NCBI RefSeq assembly: GCF_036759925.1
Contig: NZ_JAPKIB010000011.1
Span: 1 to 64,000, forward strand
DNA from: Kluyvera sp036759925
GTDB lineage: Bacteria; Pseudomonadota; Gammaproteobacteria; Enterobacterales; Enterobacteriaceae
Direction: 5' to 3'
DNA length: 64,000 bases
The notes under the pieces are model-generated. The model was given only the letters and a program-made list of their open reading frames with translations. It was not told the DNA's origin and searched no databases. Made by a program: the position numbers and the translations under genes. Shown piece after piece: positions 18,001-25,639 of the stretch (position 1 is the first letter of the stretch; every line of letters begins with the position of its first letter).

Positions 18001-18494
18001 TTGATTTCAAACTCTATCGCCAGCAGGTTCAGGGAGCACTGGAGCCGCTATTCCAGCAAAATCCGGTTCTGAAGAAAATCCGCAACGGCGAGCCGGTGAC
18101 GCAAAGCGAGCTGGATGAGCTGGCGAAGCTAGTGCTGATCCAGAATCCCAACGTTGATATTCGGGCGCTGAAAGAGTTCTATCCGCAGGCAACAGCCAGC
18201 CTGGATAAACTTTTGCGTACAATCATCGGGATGGACAGCGACGCGGTAGAAGTACGTTTTGCACAGTTCGCAGCTGACAACAGCCTGACCAGCCAGCAAC
18301 TGCGTTTCCTGTCACTGCTGAAAAACCACATCCGCGATTACGGCACCATTGAAATGCGACAGCTCTTTGAACAGCCGTTTACGCACATCCACAACGAAGG
18401 TGTTACCGGCGTGTTCCCAGATATAGAGCAGATCGTCCGGTTGCAAAAGATAGTCGAAGAGCTGGGTGTTGTGACCGACGCAGCGACGGTATAA
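15081..18494 (+). CDS. hsdR: Type I restriction enzyme, R subunit (EcoEI type)
   Basis: 1137 residues from the ATG at 15081 (a TTG one codon earlier is also open; AAGG precedes both). Domain order: an N-terminal DUF4145-like helical region (1-140), a coiled-coil stretch rich in Glu and Gln (150-200), the PD-(D/E)xK nuclease with ADYVLWDE and VVEAKK (about 250-275), then helicase motifs: Walker A ATGTGKT (about 390), DESH as motif II (about 482), GLTATP as motif III and QMIGRGTR as motif VI (about 715), and a long C-terminal HsdM-binding part. It translocates DNA and cuts far from unmethylated sites. All key residues are present, so it should be active. Confidence 0.93.
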   Translation: MEQSLNFEMLRSQWPELAELACMAERYVHTDPESSLVKLRNYTELMVRWLYRQERLPEGIKANLYDLMNADVFTSMMPEAIIMKMDALRIHGNRAAHGGRIKAKDTYWLLKEAYLLGIWLYVRYAHGNVDDCPKFSLPPLTQSSGRADEKRLEDAIRAQDESRERELALQRALQQEQEKAEHLTQRLNEARARNQHVADILSIDEAETRRRLIDSRLLAADWNVGEELNNTDQVTQEHPVKEQPTATGDGYADYVLWDEAHKPLAVVEAKKTSVNAEQGRIQARLYADWLEKEYGQRPVIFYTNGYDIWLWDDHKTHGYPPRRIFGFYSKESLQYLIQQRETRLPLNSVSHVKDNEGKAVAGRLYQLETIARVSERFTNKYRQSLIVQATGTGKTRVAIALSKLMIDARWVKRVLFLCDRKELRKQAANAFNQFTNEPLYVVGKSKKADRQNARIYIATYPGMMKIMDHFDVGYFDLIIADESHRSIYNVYGDLFKYFDALQIGLTATPIDMVSKTTFGLFGCEGRIPTANYSLEDAIADNNLVPYEVVTHTTEFLREGIKREKLSDAQIRELEEQGIDPNTLEFDGKALDEAIYNKDTNRYILRNLMENGLKDRDGQLPGKTIIFARNHKHALLLNELFDDMYPQFAGRFCQVIDNYDPRAEQLIDDFKGLDESTNKELTIAISVDMLDTGIDVPEIVNLVFAKPVKSKVKFWQMIGRGTRLCSGLYGYDDNGKQLDKQKFRIFDHWGNFEYHELHTEEAEVTATKSLAQRRFEAWITLGTAAQRKFDKQAVDLVAHQLREQINALDEKSIAVQEKWQQKAQYSDEKVLRQLSPKTQQDLLSVLAPLMQWLDVRGQSDAMRFDMDILAAQTARYTNPEELDVLWPVIVEKVERLPPHLAQVQQQGQRINQLRDLGWWKQASLEELEDIRIHLRGIMHLMEKDATPKFGSIQVDITEDANLIQTETRKTNIRSIDFKLYRQQVQGALEPLFQQNPVLKKIRNGEPVTQSELDELAKLVLIQNPNVDIRALKEFYPQATASLDKLLRTIIGMDSDAVEVRFAQFAADNSLTSQQLRFLSLLKNHIRDYGTIEMRQLFEQPFTHIHNEGVTGVFPDIEQIVRLQKIVEELGVVTDAATV

Positions 18495-18506
18495 TACGCA
18501 CATGAC

Positions 18507-18530
18507 AAGCCCCGGCAGCGGGGCTTTTAT
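18507..18530 (+). terminator. Terminator-like hairpin between hsdR and hsdM
   Basis: AAGCCCC (18507-18513) pairs with GGGGCTT (18520-18526), followed by TTTT and an AT-rich tract. It lies 13 bp after hsdR and before hsdM. It could partly or fully separate hsdR transcription from hsdMS, which would then need a promoter in the 30 bp that follows or rely on read-through. Confidence 0.65.
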
Positions 18531-18557
18531 ATTTATAACAGGATATAGACGTTAACA

Positions 18558-20192
18558 ATGATCACCGGTGACTTAAAAAGTAAAATCGACGGGCTGTGGG
18601 AAGATTTCTGGGTGGGTGGTATCACAAACCCGCTGACCGTTATCGAACAGATCACCTACCTGATGTACTCCAGGATGCTGGATACCCAGGAACAACGGGA
18701 CGAGAAGCGTAAGCAAATCACAGGCGTTGATTTTAAACCGCGCTTTGCGCCTGAGCAGCAGGAGTTCCGCTTCAGCCATTACAGCAACCTTGGCTCGGAT
18801 GAAATGATGGACGTGGTGCGTGATGGCGTCTTCCAGCATTTCCGACAGCTCGGCCAGGCTGATGCATCAAAGGTGACACTGCTGGGCAACTTTATGAAAG
18901 ATGCCCGTCTGGAGATCGTCAAACCGTCGCTGTTAACCAAAGCCGTGGAGGTGATCAAAAACCTGCCGCTGGATCGTGGCGACACCAAAGGCGATCTCTA
19001 CGAATACCTGTTAAGCAAGCTGACCACCGCCGGAATCAACGGTCAGTTCCGTACGCCGCGCCACATTATCCGCACGATGGTTGAAATGATGGAGCCGAAT
19101 CCAGCGCGTGGTGAGACGATTTGTGATCCGGCCTGTGGCACTGGTGGTTTTCTGGCGACCAGCTATGAGTACCTGCTGGAAAAATACAGCTCGCTGGAGT
19201 CCATCCATACCGAGATTGGCAGCAACGAACGCGGTGAGCTGGAAGAGCAAAAAATCTTTACTGGTGATCTGCTGACGCCGTGGCGTGACCATGTGGATAA
19301 CAACATGTTCCACGGCTACGACTTTGACACTACTATGCTGCGTATCGCCGCTATGAACCTGATTATGCACGGCGTGGAAGAGCCGGATATCCACTATCAG
19401 GACACCATGAGCCAGAGTTTCAGTACCAACTTCCCGCAGGCCAGCAAAAATGCTTTCAACCTGATATTGGCGAACCCACCGTTTACCGGTTCACTGGATG
19501 AGGAAGATATCGACGCCACGCTGTCGGCGATGGTGAAAACCAAGAAAACTGAGCTGCTGTTCCTGGCGCGCATTCTGCAAATGCTGAAAGTAGGCGGACG
19601 CAGTGCCACTATCGTGCCGCAGGGCGTGTTGTTTGGCTCCAGTAAGGCGCACCAATCACTGCGTAAAACGCTGGTAGAAGATAACCAGCTGGAAGCGGTG
19701 ATCAACCTGCCTTCCGGCGTATTTAAACCTTACGCTGGTGTGGCGACGGCGATCCTGATCTTTACCAAAGGTGGTCAGACGGACGAGGTCTGGTTCTACG
19801 ATCTGCAAAATGATGGCTACAGTCTGGATGACAAGCGTAACCCGATAAAAGACAACGACCTGCCGCATCTGCTGGCAAGCTGGAAGCATTACCGTACTTT
19901 ACGCGGGCTACCGGTTGATAACTTTATGGGTGAGAAATTAGCCTCATTGTTGAAACAACAGTCCCCGGAAGGGATTGATGCTGGCGTTGATTTTAAAGAT
20001 CGCACGCAGGCGGTGTTTGTGGTGCCGAAGGAGGAGCTTGCGGCGCAGAAATACGATCTCTCCATCAACCGTTATAAAGAAGTCGTGTATCAGACGGAGG
20101 AGTATGAAGATCCGAAGGTGATACTGAAGCAGTTGAAGGATCTGGAAAAAGAGATTCTGGCGGATTTGGATGAGCTGGAGGGGATGCTGTGA
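18558..20192 (+). CDS. hsdM: Type I DNA methyltransferase, M subunit
   Basis: 544 residues. An N-terminal helical domain (1-150, starting DLKSKIDGLWEDFWVGG) precedes an N6-adenine methyltransferase domain with motif I DPACGTGGF (about residues 190-198) and motif IV NPPF (about 306). It uses S-adenosylmethionine to methylate adenine in the site chosen by HsdS, protecting host DNA; two M with one S form the methylase and adding R gives the restriction complex. The C-terminus is charged and helical. The gene overlaps hsdS by 4 bp (GTGA), so the two are translationally coupled. Confidence 0.95.
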   Translation: MITGDLKSKIDGLWEDFWVGGITNPLTVIEQITYLMYSRMLDTQEQRDEKRKQITGVDFKPRFAPEQQEFRFSHYSNLGSDEMMDVVRDGVFQHFRQLGQADASKVTLLGNFMKDARLEIVKPSLLTKAVEVIKNLPLDRGDTKGDLYEYLLSKLTTAGINGQFRTPRHIIRTMVEMMEPNPARGETICDPACGTGGFLATSYEYLLEKYSSLESIHTEIGSNERGELEEQKIFTGDLLTPWRDHVDNNMFHGYDFDTTMLRIAAMNLIMHGVEEPDIHYQDTMSQSFSTNFPQASKNAFNLILANPPFTGSLDEEDIDATLSAMVKTKKTELLFLARILQMLKVGGRSATIVPQGVLFGSSKAHQSLRKTLVEDNQLEAVINLPSGVFKPYAGVATAILIFTKGGQTDEVWFYDLQNDGYSLDDKRNPIKDNDLPHLLASWKHYRTLRGLPVDNFMGEKLASLLKQQSPEGIDAGVDFKDRTQAVFVVPKEELAAQKYDLSINRYKEVVYQTEEYEDPKVILKQLKDLEKEILADLDELEGML

Positions 20193-21382
20193 GCTGGCCA
20201 ATGGTGAAGTTAGGGGATGTTTTATCGATCATTCGAGGAGTAACGTTTAAGCCAAATGATCAGGTTGAGCCATTGAGTGAAGGTTCAACAATTGTCATGA
20301 GAACAAAAAATGTTCAAAGGAGTGGGTTAGATATTTCGGATTTAATTGCCATTCCCGATAGTTTTATCAAGCGGGATGAGCAATATTTACGTTCTGAAGA
20401 TATGCTTATTTCCAGTGCAAATAGTTGGGAGCTTGTTGGGAAAATTAGTTTTATTGATAAATTACCGGCAAAATCTACTGCTGGTGGTTTTATATCAATC
20501 ATTAGAGCAAAAAAAGAAAAAGTCATTCCAAAATATTTATACTATTGGCTGACACTTGAACACACTCAAGTAATAATAAGAAATTGTGGACAAAAAACGA
20601 CTAACATATCAAACTTAAATCTTGAAAGATTTAAAGAATTGTTTATACCTCTACCATCCTTAAATGATCAGAGACGTATAGTTGCTATTCTTGATAAAGC
20701 AGCGAACATACGCCAAAAACGCGAACAAACCATCAAACTGGCTGATGATTTTTTGCGTGTTACGTTTTTAGCGATGTTTGGTGATCCTGTTGAAAACCCG
20801 AAGAGATGGGATGTGGGTTCTTTGTTAGAATATGGTTCATTTAAAAATGGAATGAATTTTACGAAAGGTGAGTCAGGCTCTGTACTGAAGTGCCTGGGAG
20901 TTGGCAATTTCAAATCACTAGCAACGATTACCTGCATGGACAATATCGGTGAAATTGAATTAAATACTCTCCCTTCAGATGATTATCTTTTGAAAGATGG
21001 TGATATCGTCTTTGTCCGTTCTAATGGTAATAAAGCCTTGGTCGGAAGATGTCTTACTATTTATCCAAATAAAGAGAAAGTCACATTTAGTGGATTTTGC
21101 ATTCGATACAGAATAGAAAAGTCTGCAATCACGGCAGAATATCTTAACTTTCTCTTCCGTACACCTTCAATGAAACGGCAAATGTTAAGCGGGGGCCAAG
21201 GGGCGAATATTCAGAATATTAGCCAGGGTACCTTATCTGCACTCAGGATACCTGTACCTCCTTTAGAAAAACAACAGACATTCTCTAAAGTCGTTAGTTT
21301 TCACTCTGAACTAATGAAAAAACTTAATATAGTTGAAACAAATGATATGTTTGGCTCAATTAGCCAAAAATACTTCAATTAA
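20189..21382 (+). CDS. hsdS: Type I restriction-modification specificity subunit S
   Basis: 397 residues, translated from a GTG that overlaps the hsdM stop. Two target-recognition domains are present: TRD1 (about 4-150, VKLGDVLSIIRG...) and TRD2 (about 208-370), each followed by a conserved helix: LNDQRRIVAILDKAANIRQK after TRD1 and LEKQQTFSKVVSFHSELMKK after TRD2. The DNA of this gene is much more AT-rich than hsdR and hsdM, which is usual for exchangeable specificity genes. The recognition site cannot be read from the sequence. Confidence 0.92.
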   Translation: MSWPMVKLGDVLSIIRGVTFKPNDQVEPLSEGSTIVMRTKNVQRSGLDISDLIAIPDSFIKRDEQYLRSEDMLISSANSWELVGKISFIDKLPAKSTAGGFISIIRAKKEKVIPKYLYYWLTLEHTQVIIRNCGQKTTNISNLNLERFKELFIPLPSLNDQRRIVAILDKAANIRQKREQTIKLADDFLRVTFLAMFGDPVENPKRWDVGSLLEYGSFKNGMNFTKGESGSVLKCLGVGNFKSLATITCMDNIGEIELNTLPSDDYLLKDGDIVFVRSNGNKALVGRCLTIYPNKEKVTFSGFCIRYRIEKSAITAEYLNFLFRTPSMKRQMLSGGQGANIQNISQGTLSALRIPVPPLEKQQTFSKVVSFHSELMKKLNIVETNDMFGSISQKYFN

Positions 21383-21729
21383 TCAGAGTAATTATTAATA
21401 AAGATGAAAAAATGACCCACGAATACTGGTCTTGGCTATATTGGCAGTGATGTCTTTATAGCCTCATCTTTATATTTTCATGAGCGCATTTCCCCGTCAG
21501 GGTCGTATCTACTAAAACAACATCATCAAGCCTGGAAACCAGCGTGAAAATAATTCCATAACCATCATCAGATTAGCCCAATGCTTTCCCGCCATAGTTG
21601 AATGTCACATTGTCATGTAAGAACGCCAAGTCTGACTTACCCAGTTAACCATGTTGATATTGATACTATATTGACTATATGCCGTACAGGTGGTAATGAT
21701 TTGTTACAACCATATAGGAAAGGCAGAAA
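21383..21729 (+). promoter_or_regulatory. Intergenic region with a possible promoter for the synthase/pyrophosphorylase operon
   Basis: About 350 bp with no convincing gene. A candidate sigma-70 promoter is TTGACT at 21671-21676, a 17-bp spacer, and TAATGA at 21694-21699 (a weak -10). An alternative -35, TTGATA, lies at 21654-21659. AGGAAAGG precedes the ATG at 21730. No strong terminator is seen after hsdS, so read-through from the hsd operon is possible. Confidence 0.35.
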
Positions 21730-22710
21730 ATGACCCTTTTGGTAACGGCTGAGTGTGTCGACGATTTGATAAACGATGTTCATCAAGCTATCCTGGCAGA
21801 TGGACACAGTAACGATCCTACAAAAGGATCAACTCTAGAGATTCTTGGTGCCTATCTTGTCCTTACCGACCCTCGCCGAAGAATAAGTAGAACAGAATCC
21901 CGAGGAAAACTAATTAGTTGCTTAGGTGAATTACTGTGGTACCTCTCAGCTCAGAACGATCTCGAGTTTATCAAACACTTCATACCACGTTACGCTGAAT
22001 CCGCTGAGTCAGACGGAAAAATACATGGTGGTTATGGCCCGCGGTTGTTTAATATGCGCGGTTTATATAATCAGCTGAAAAATGTCATCAACCTTTTGCA
22101 GGAGAAAAAACCTACCCGACGTGCAGTAATACAGCTTTTCGATGCTTCAGACTTGGTGCCCTCAAAAACTGAACAGCAAGAATACGTAGATATTCCTTGT
22201 ACAATATCTATGCAGTTTATTGTCAGACGTGAGGAGCTGCATCTATTTGTTTGTATGCGTTCTAATGATGCCTTTATGGGGCTGCCCCATGATGTATTTG
22301 CTTTCACGATGCTACAGGAATTAGTCGCCCGCTTGATAGGATGCGAATTGGGCCACTATCATCACTTCGTATCCAGTCTACATCTCTATAAAAATGATTT
22401 AGAAAAAGTGGAGGCACTTCAGAAAGAGGGGTTCATGAGCACGCTACCAGTCATGGGATCGATGCCTGAAATGCATTCCTTAGATGATATATTACCCCTG
22501 CTTGAGGCAGAAAAAGCTCTTCGAGAGAATAAGGAGTTTGATATTGACACTACTTCCTTGAATGACTACTGGAAGGATTTACTGCGCATTTTAAAAATCC
22601 ACTTTTTGTTACGTTCACGTACATCCATCCACAAAGAACTAGCCTTCCAAGAGTTGGCAGCAATGAAAAATCAGGAATATCGATTTATTTTTGATGGAAA
22701 ATTACAATGA
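21730..22710 (+). CDS. Thymidylate-synthase-fold pyrimidine (hydroxy)methylase
   Basis: 326 residues, longer than the 264 of E. coli ThyA. Thymidylate-synthase landmarks are all in order: GELLWYLS (about 67), YGPR (102-105), the phosphate-binding pair TRRAV (129-133), the catalytic Cys157 in DIPC, RSNDAFMGLPHD (177-188) and SLHLYKND (216-223). Two substitutions matter: Asp188 stands where ThyA has Asn177, the residue that selects dUMP, and Thr158 replaces the His after the catalytic Cys. Asp at that place is the hallmark of deoxycytidylate hydroxymethylase and related CMP hydroxymethylases, so the substrate may be a cytosine nucleotide. The gene overlaps the aGPT-pyrophosphorylase gene by 4 bp (ATGA), implying one pathway. 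Confidence 0.85.
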   Translation: MTLLVTAECVDDLINDVHQAILADGHSNDPTKGSTLEILGAYLVLTDPRRRISRTESRGKLISCLGELLWYLSAQNDLEFIKHFIPRYAESAESDGKIHGGYGPRLFNMRGLYNQLKNVINLLQEKKPTRRAVIQLFDASDLVPSKTEQQEYVDIPCTISMQFIVRREELHLFVCMRSNDAFMGLPHDVFAFTMLQELVARLIGCELGHYHHFVSSLHLYKNDLEKVEALQKEGFMSTLPVMGSMPEMHSLDDILPLLEAEKALRENKEFDIDTTSLNDYWKDLLRILKIHFLLRSRTSIHKELAFQELAAMKNQEYRFIFDGKLQ

Positions 22711-23651
22711 AAAGACACAATCAAATCAGTCAGTTGGTTGCTAGTTTGCAAAATTTTAGTCGCAATGAACACAACCTAAATGGCCTAAGTTCTCCCGCCT
22801 GCTTTGATGTTTTAGCCTGTCAGATTATCGACAGTATACGTCGTATACGCTATGTGGAAACTCTTGCATTACGGACTAATTATATGACTCCGTTACGAAA
22901 AGAGCCGAATTCTGATGTTTTTGATCCTCTCCGCGCTGCCTGCCTTCATCTTCGTGACAACAATTACGACGAAGCCTGCTGGCTGGTTTTCCTTGCCACA
23001 CATTTCGGCAAGAGTAACAAAACCGGCTGGATTTTGTGTCGAGATATATACAGTGGACTCGGTACACAAACGTGGACATGGGATACGATAACTGATGACT
23101 TTGCTGCTTTTGAACAATGGTTCGCCAGCGTCTCTGATGAGCTGACAGCAAACAGCAGCCTAAGACAGTATGGTAATCACCGGAAATATGAAACGAAGAA
23201 ATATCACTCTCGTCGTTCAATACCTGCGGTTTTTCGCTCTTATATCGGATTTATTGGCGCCACACACAGTCATGAGGCTAGGTTTGCAGAGGCCAAGAGC
23301 TTTTCATCTTCACCCGAATCTTTATTCGAACTATTGTATTCAGGGCTAAATGCTGTGATCTCATTTGGACGAACCGCAAAATTTGATTACCTAACTATGC
23401 TCAAGAAAACTGGACTTCTGGATGCAGAGCCGGGTCATGCCTTTCTGAATGGAGCAACAGGTCCCCTTCAAGGAAGCCGGCTACTTTTCAGCAATAGCCG
23501 GACTGCTGGTGACACAATAGACGTATTGAATGAAAAACTGGCTGACCTTGCGGCAATTATTCCTGCACCCTACTTGAGAATGCAGGTCATTGAAGATGCG
23601 TTGTGCAACTGGCAGAAATCACCTGACCGTTATGTCTATTTCGGCGGCTGA
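22707..23651 (+). CDS. Predicted alpha-glutamyl/putrescinyl-thymine pyrophosphorylase, clade 3
   Basis: 314 residues, mainly helical. Segments I recognise from the clade-3 aGPT-pyrophosphorylase group are FDPLRAACLHLR (72-83), DEACWLVFLATHFGK (88-102), GNHRKYE (156-162), ISFGRTAKFDYLTML (218-232), NGATGPLQGSRLLF (248-261) and ALCNWQKSP (298-306). The family was predicted by comparative genomics to act in the building of hypermodified pyrimidines in phage DNA; for the related clade 2, activity as a 5-hydroxymethyl-dU DNA kinase was later reported. The start overlaps the stop of the synthase-like gene. It ends 2 bp before the convergent HTH-protease gene. Activity of clade 3 is unproven, so this name is a family label. 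Confidence 0.75.
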   Translation: MKRHNQISQLVASLQNFSRNEHNLNGLSSPACFDVLACQIIDSIRRIRYVETLALRTNYMTPLRKEPNSDVFDPLRAACLHLRDNNYDEACWLVFLATHFGKSNKTGWILCRDIYSGLGTQTWTWDTITDDFAAFEQWFASVSDELTANSSLRQYGNHRKYETKKYHSRRSIPAVFRSYIGFIGATHSHEARFAEAKSFSSSPESLFELLYSGLNAVISFGRTAKFDYLTMLKKTGLLDAEPGHAFLNGATGPLQGSRLLFSNSRTAGDTIDVLNEKLADLAAIIPAPYLRMQVIEDALCNWQKSPDRYVYFGG

Positions 23652-23653
23652 TA

Positions 23654-24736
23654 TCAGACGATATCTTCTTTACGGAATCTCACTTTAAACCGATTAAGGT
23701 GAGAAAAGGGTATATTACCTTCGTGCTGCAAATATCCCAGCACGATCCCTTTGGATACCCCCATTTTCCTAGCTAATCGGATAATCTCTTTCCAGTGCCG
23801 GACACCATAGCGACCAAGCTGCTGCCGGTATTCTTCTGGGATAAGAACATCAACGGCAAATTTATCAGCTTCCTTTTCCTCTTCCGACGAAAGCCCATCT
23901 TTACCTTCTACGCGAACTCGGACAGCTTCATGCAAGATAAGATGCCCAATCTCATGAAACAGCGTAAACCAAAAATGGTCATCGGTCAGATAACGGAAAC
24001 TCATGACTAGGGTAGCGCGATCTGGTGTAAAAAAGCAGGTAGCACCACTTGCCCGACATCCCCTTGGCGTTGGCAACACAACGAGAGAAACTCCAGCAGT
24101 GGCGAGAAGGTCGCGAATGTAAGGGATAAAAATCCCCATGTCAGGTTCATTTGTAGCTTTGCGCAGCTCTGGCAACAATGCTAGTAGCACCTCTTTATCC
24201 CATACTGCACAGTTTTGGTTTGAGGTAATTTGTGCCGCCCTAGTCAGCCATACCAAATCGGCCACAGGTTCGGTTGCCAGATTAAGAGATTTACGAAAAG
24301 CGACCAAAGGAGCATCTGACTGAATTTTATAAAAAAAATCATTCACGGAATTTATTCCGAAAAATGACAGACAGTGCCTGAATTTACTTTCCCGAGTTGT
24401 AGTTTTGGGGATCCAACCAAACTCCATCATATCACGTACAGGCAATGATTCGAGCCAATCACTGTTCACTTTCTCGAGGTATTCAATTTGCTGGCGATAA
24501 GCGTCTTCGCGCTTGATCCAGAAGTCTGTCGATACGCTGAATAGCTCCTCAAGCTTAGAAGCCAGGGACTCATTAAGTCGGATTTTTCCTTCAAGAAGTT
24601 GCTGACCCCGGATAAGAGACAATCCAATCCTCTTACTCAGTTCTTCACCAGAGAGCCCATGTTCATCCATTAGATCTATAATCGTATCACCGGGTGGAGA
24701 TACCCAGTCAGGCTGGAAGTCCTGCGTAACCATCAT
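23654..24736 (-). CDS. XRE/HigA-like antitoxin fused to an ImmA/IrrE zinc protease domain
   Basis: 360 residues. The N-terminal helix-turn-helix (about 15-75) reads LMDEHGLSGEELSKRIGLSL then GQQLLEGKIRLNESLASKLEE, typical of HigA-type antitoxins. The C-terminal half holds the gluzincin motif FHEIGHLILH (about 256-265) and the downstream Glu-rich EEEKEADKFAVDVLIP, the signature of ImmA/IrrE metallopeptidases that cleave repressors. It overlaps the upstream HigB-like gene by 4 bp, so they form a pair in which this protein probably neutralises the toxin and represses the operon. An alternative reading is a protease-activated defence switch. Confidence 0.85.
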   Translation of the reverse strand: MMVTQDFQPDWVSPPGDTIIDLMDEHGLSGEELSKRIGLSLIRGQQLLEGKIRLNESLASKLEELFSVSTDFWIKREDAYRQQIEYLEKVNSDWLESLPVRDMMEFGWIPKTTTRESKFRHCLSFFGINSVNDFFYKIQSDAPLVAFRKSLNLATEPVADLVWLTRAAQITSNQNCAVWDKEVLLALLPELRKATNEPDMGIFIPYIRDLLATAGVSLVVLPTPRGCRASGATCFFTPDRATLVMSFRYLTDDHFWFTLFHEIGHLILHEAVRVRVEGKDGLSSEEEKEADKFAVDVLIPEEYRQQLGRYGVRHWKEIIRLARKMGVSKGIVLGYLQHEGNIPFSHLNRFKVRFRKEDIV

Positions 24737-25059
24737 TTCACGTCACCTATGAACACTAACCGTATCCGGCTGACTCGGGACCAGTTAATTGTATTGTCTT
24801 GATTTTTGGGCTTAATTGTATTCCCACAGACAAACCCCATTTTTACATCACCGAAAAGAGTAATTGTAATACACTCTTCCCCATCCTCAAAGCGTACCTC
24901 CGGCGAACCTACTGGCAACAGTAATATGTTGTCGGTCACGGAAAGATCGGAAAGTCGCGAGCGTAGTCTTGATGCCAGTTTGTCACCAAAGATCTCATTT
25001 GCCTCGTGCATACTCTCGCAAATAGCCCTTAACTTCTTGCTTTGAAAGGTAATGAACAA
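24733..25059 (-). CDS. HigB-like toxin (killer-protein family)
   Basis: 108 residues of RelE/HigB-like type. The opening FITFQSKKLRAICESMHEA, then GDKLASRLRSRLSDLS and the late ITITLFGDVKMGFVCG followed by WSRVSRIRLVFIGD fit the plasmid-maintenance killer group, whose members cleave mRNA on the ribosome. The start is a TTG (25057-25059) because no upstream in-frame ATG is suitable; the exact start is uncertain. Toxin-first order with the antitoxin-protease directly after it is typical of higBA loci. It is divergent from the MazG-like gene across about 140 bp. Confidence 0.7.
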   Translation of the reverse strand: MFITFQSKKLRAICESMHEANEIFGDKLASRLRSRLSDLSVTDNILLLPVGSPEVRFEDGEECITITLFGDVKMGFVCGNTIKPKNQDNTINWSRVSRIRLVFIGDVK

Positions 25060-25202
25060 AATTATCCACTTTTATTTTTCTTGGTTGCTACGTTTATAGC
25101 AAACTCAACGCTCATTCACAAAATGAGATGTATCGAATTAATGGACTCTGCACATATTTAATGTTAATGATGGACTTAAAATGGCGGATTCGTAAGGGAA
25201 AC

Positions 25203-25466
25203 ATGAAAGGTAAACATCAAGACACTAAAGCCCTGTCTGACGTGCTAGCAGAAATGCAACGGCAGGATGCCAAATGGGGGGCAGACCGTAATCAAGATCC
25301 TTTTATCTGGGGAGCGATTCTCGGGGAAGAGGTGGGAGAGTTTCATCAAGCCGTCCTCCATGATCGTTTTGGTGGTAAAGCAGCTGGTACCAGCAGGGAG
25401 GAAGCGGTGCAAATTGCTGCCGTCGCACTGCAAATCATCGAATATTATGATCGCGTAAGCAATTGA
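25203..25466 (+). CDS. MazG-like nucleotide pyrophosphohydrolase
   Basis: 87 residues from the Met of MKGKHQDTKAL, which has AAGGGA upstream; the frame is open 25 codons further. The all-alpha MazG-type metal site is visible: GEEVGEFHQAVLHD supplies the ExxE and EEAVQIAAVALQIIEYYDR the second helix with E and D. Small proteins of this kind hydrolyse nucleoside triphosphates, often non-canonical ones, to the monophosphate. Its position beside the synthase/pyrophosphorylase pair suggests a role in the nucleotide pool for that system, but it has a separate promoter region and could be unrelated. Confidence 0.72.
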   Translation: MKGKHQDTKALSDVLAEMQRQDAKWGADRNQDPFIWGAILGEEVGEFHQAVLHDRFGGKAAGTSREEAVQIAAVALQIIEYYDRVSN

Positions 25467-25639
25467 TAAATTAGAATTAATCAACAAAGCCTTTCACACG
25501 CGAAGATGAGCTCTGGCAGTGCATCTACCTTCTTGAGTATGTAGAATATATCTAATTGCAATACTCCCAGTAAATCCCCAACCAGCCTCTCCAGTAAGGC
25601 TGGCCGATTAGGGTTAATTAAACAGATATAACAGGCAAT

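Noticed and set aside
21730..22710. A second copy of thymidylate synthase thyA as simple housekeeping
   Set aside because: Length, the Asn-to-Asp change, the Thr after the catalytic Cys and the coupled downstream gene make an ordinary dUMP synthase unlikely.
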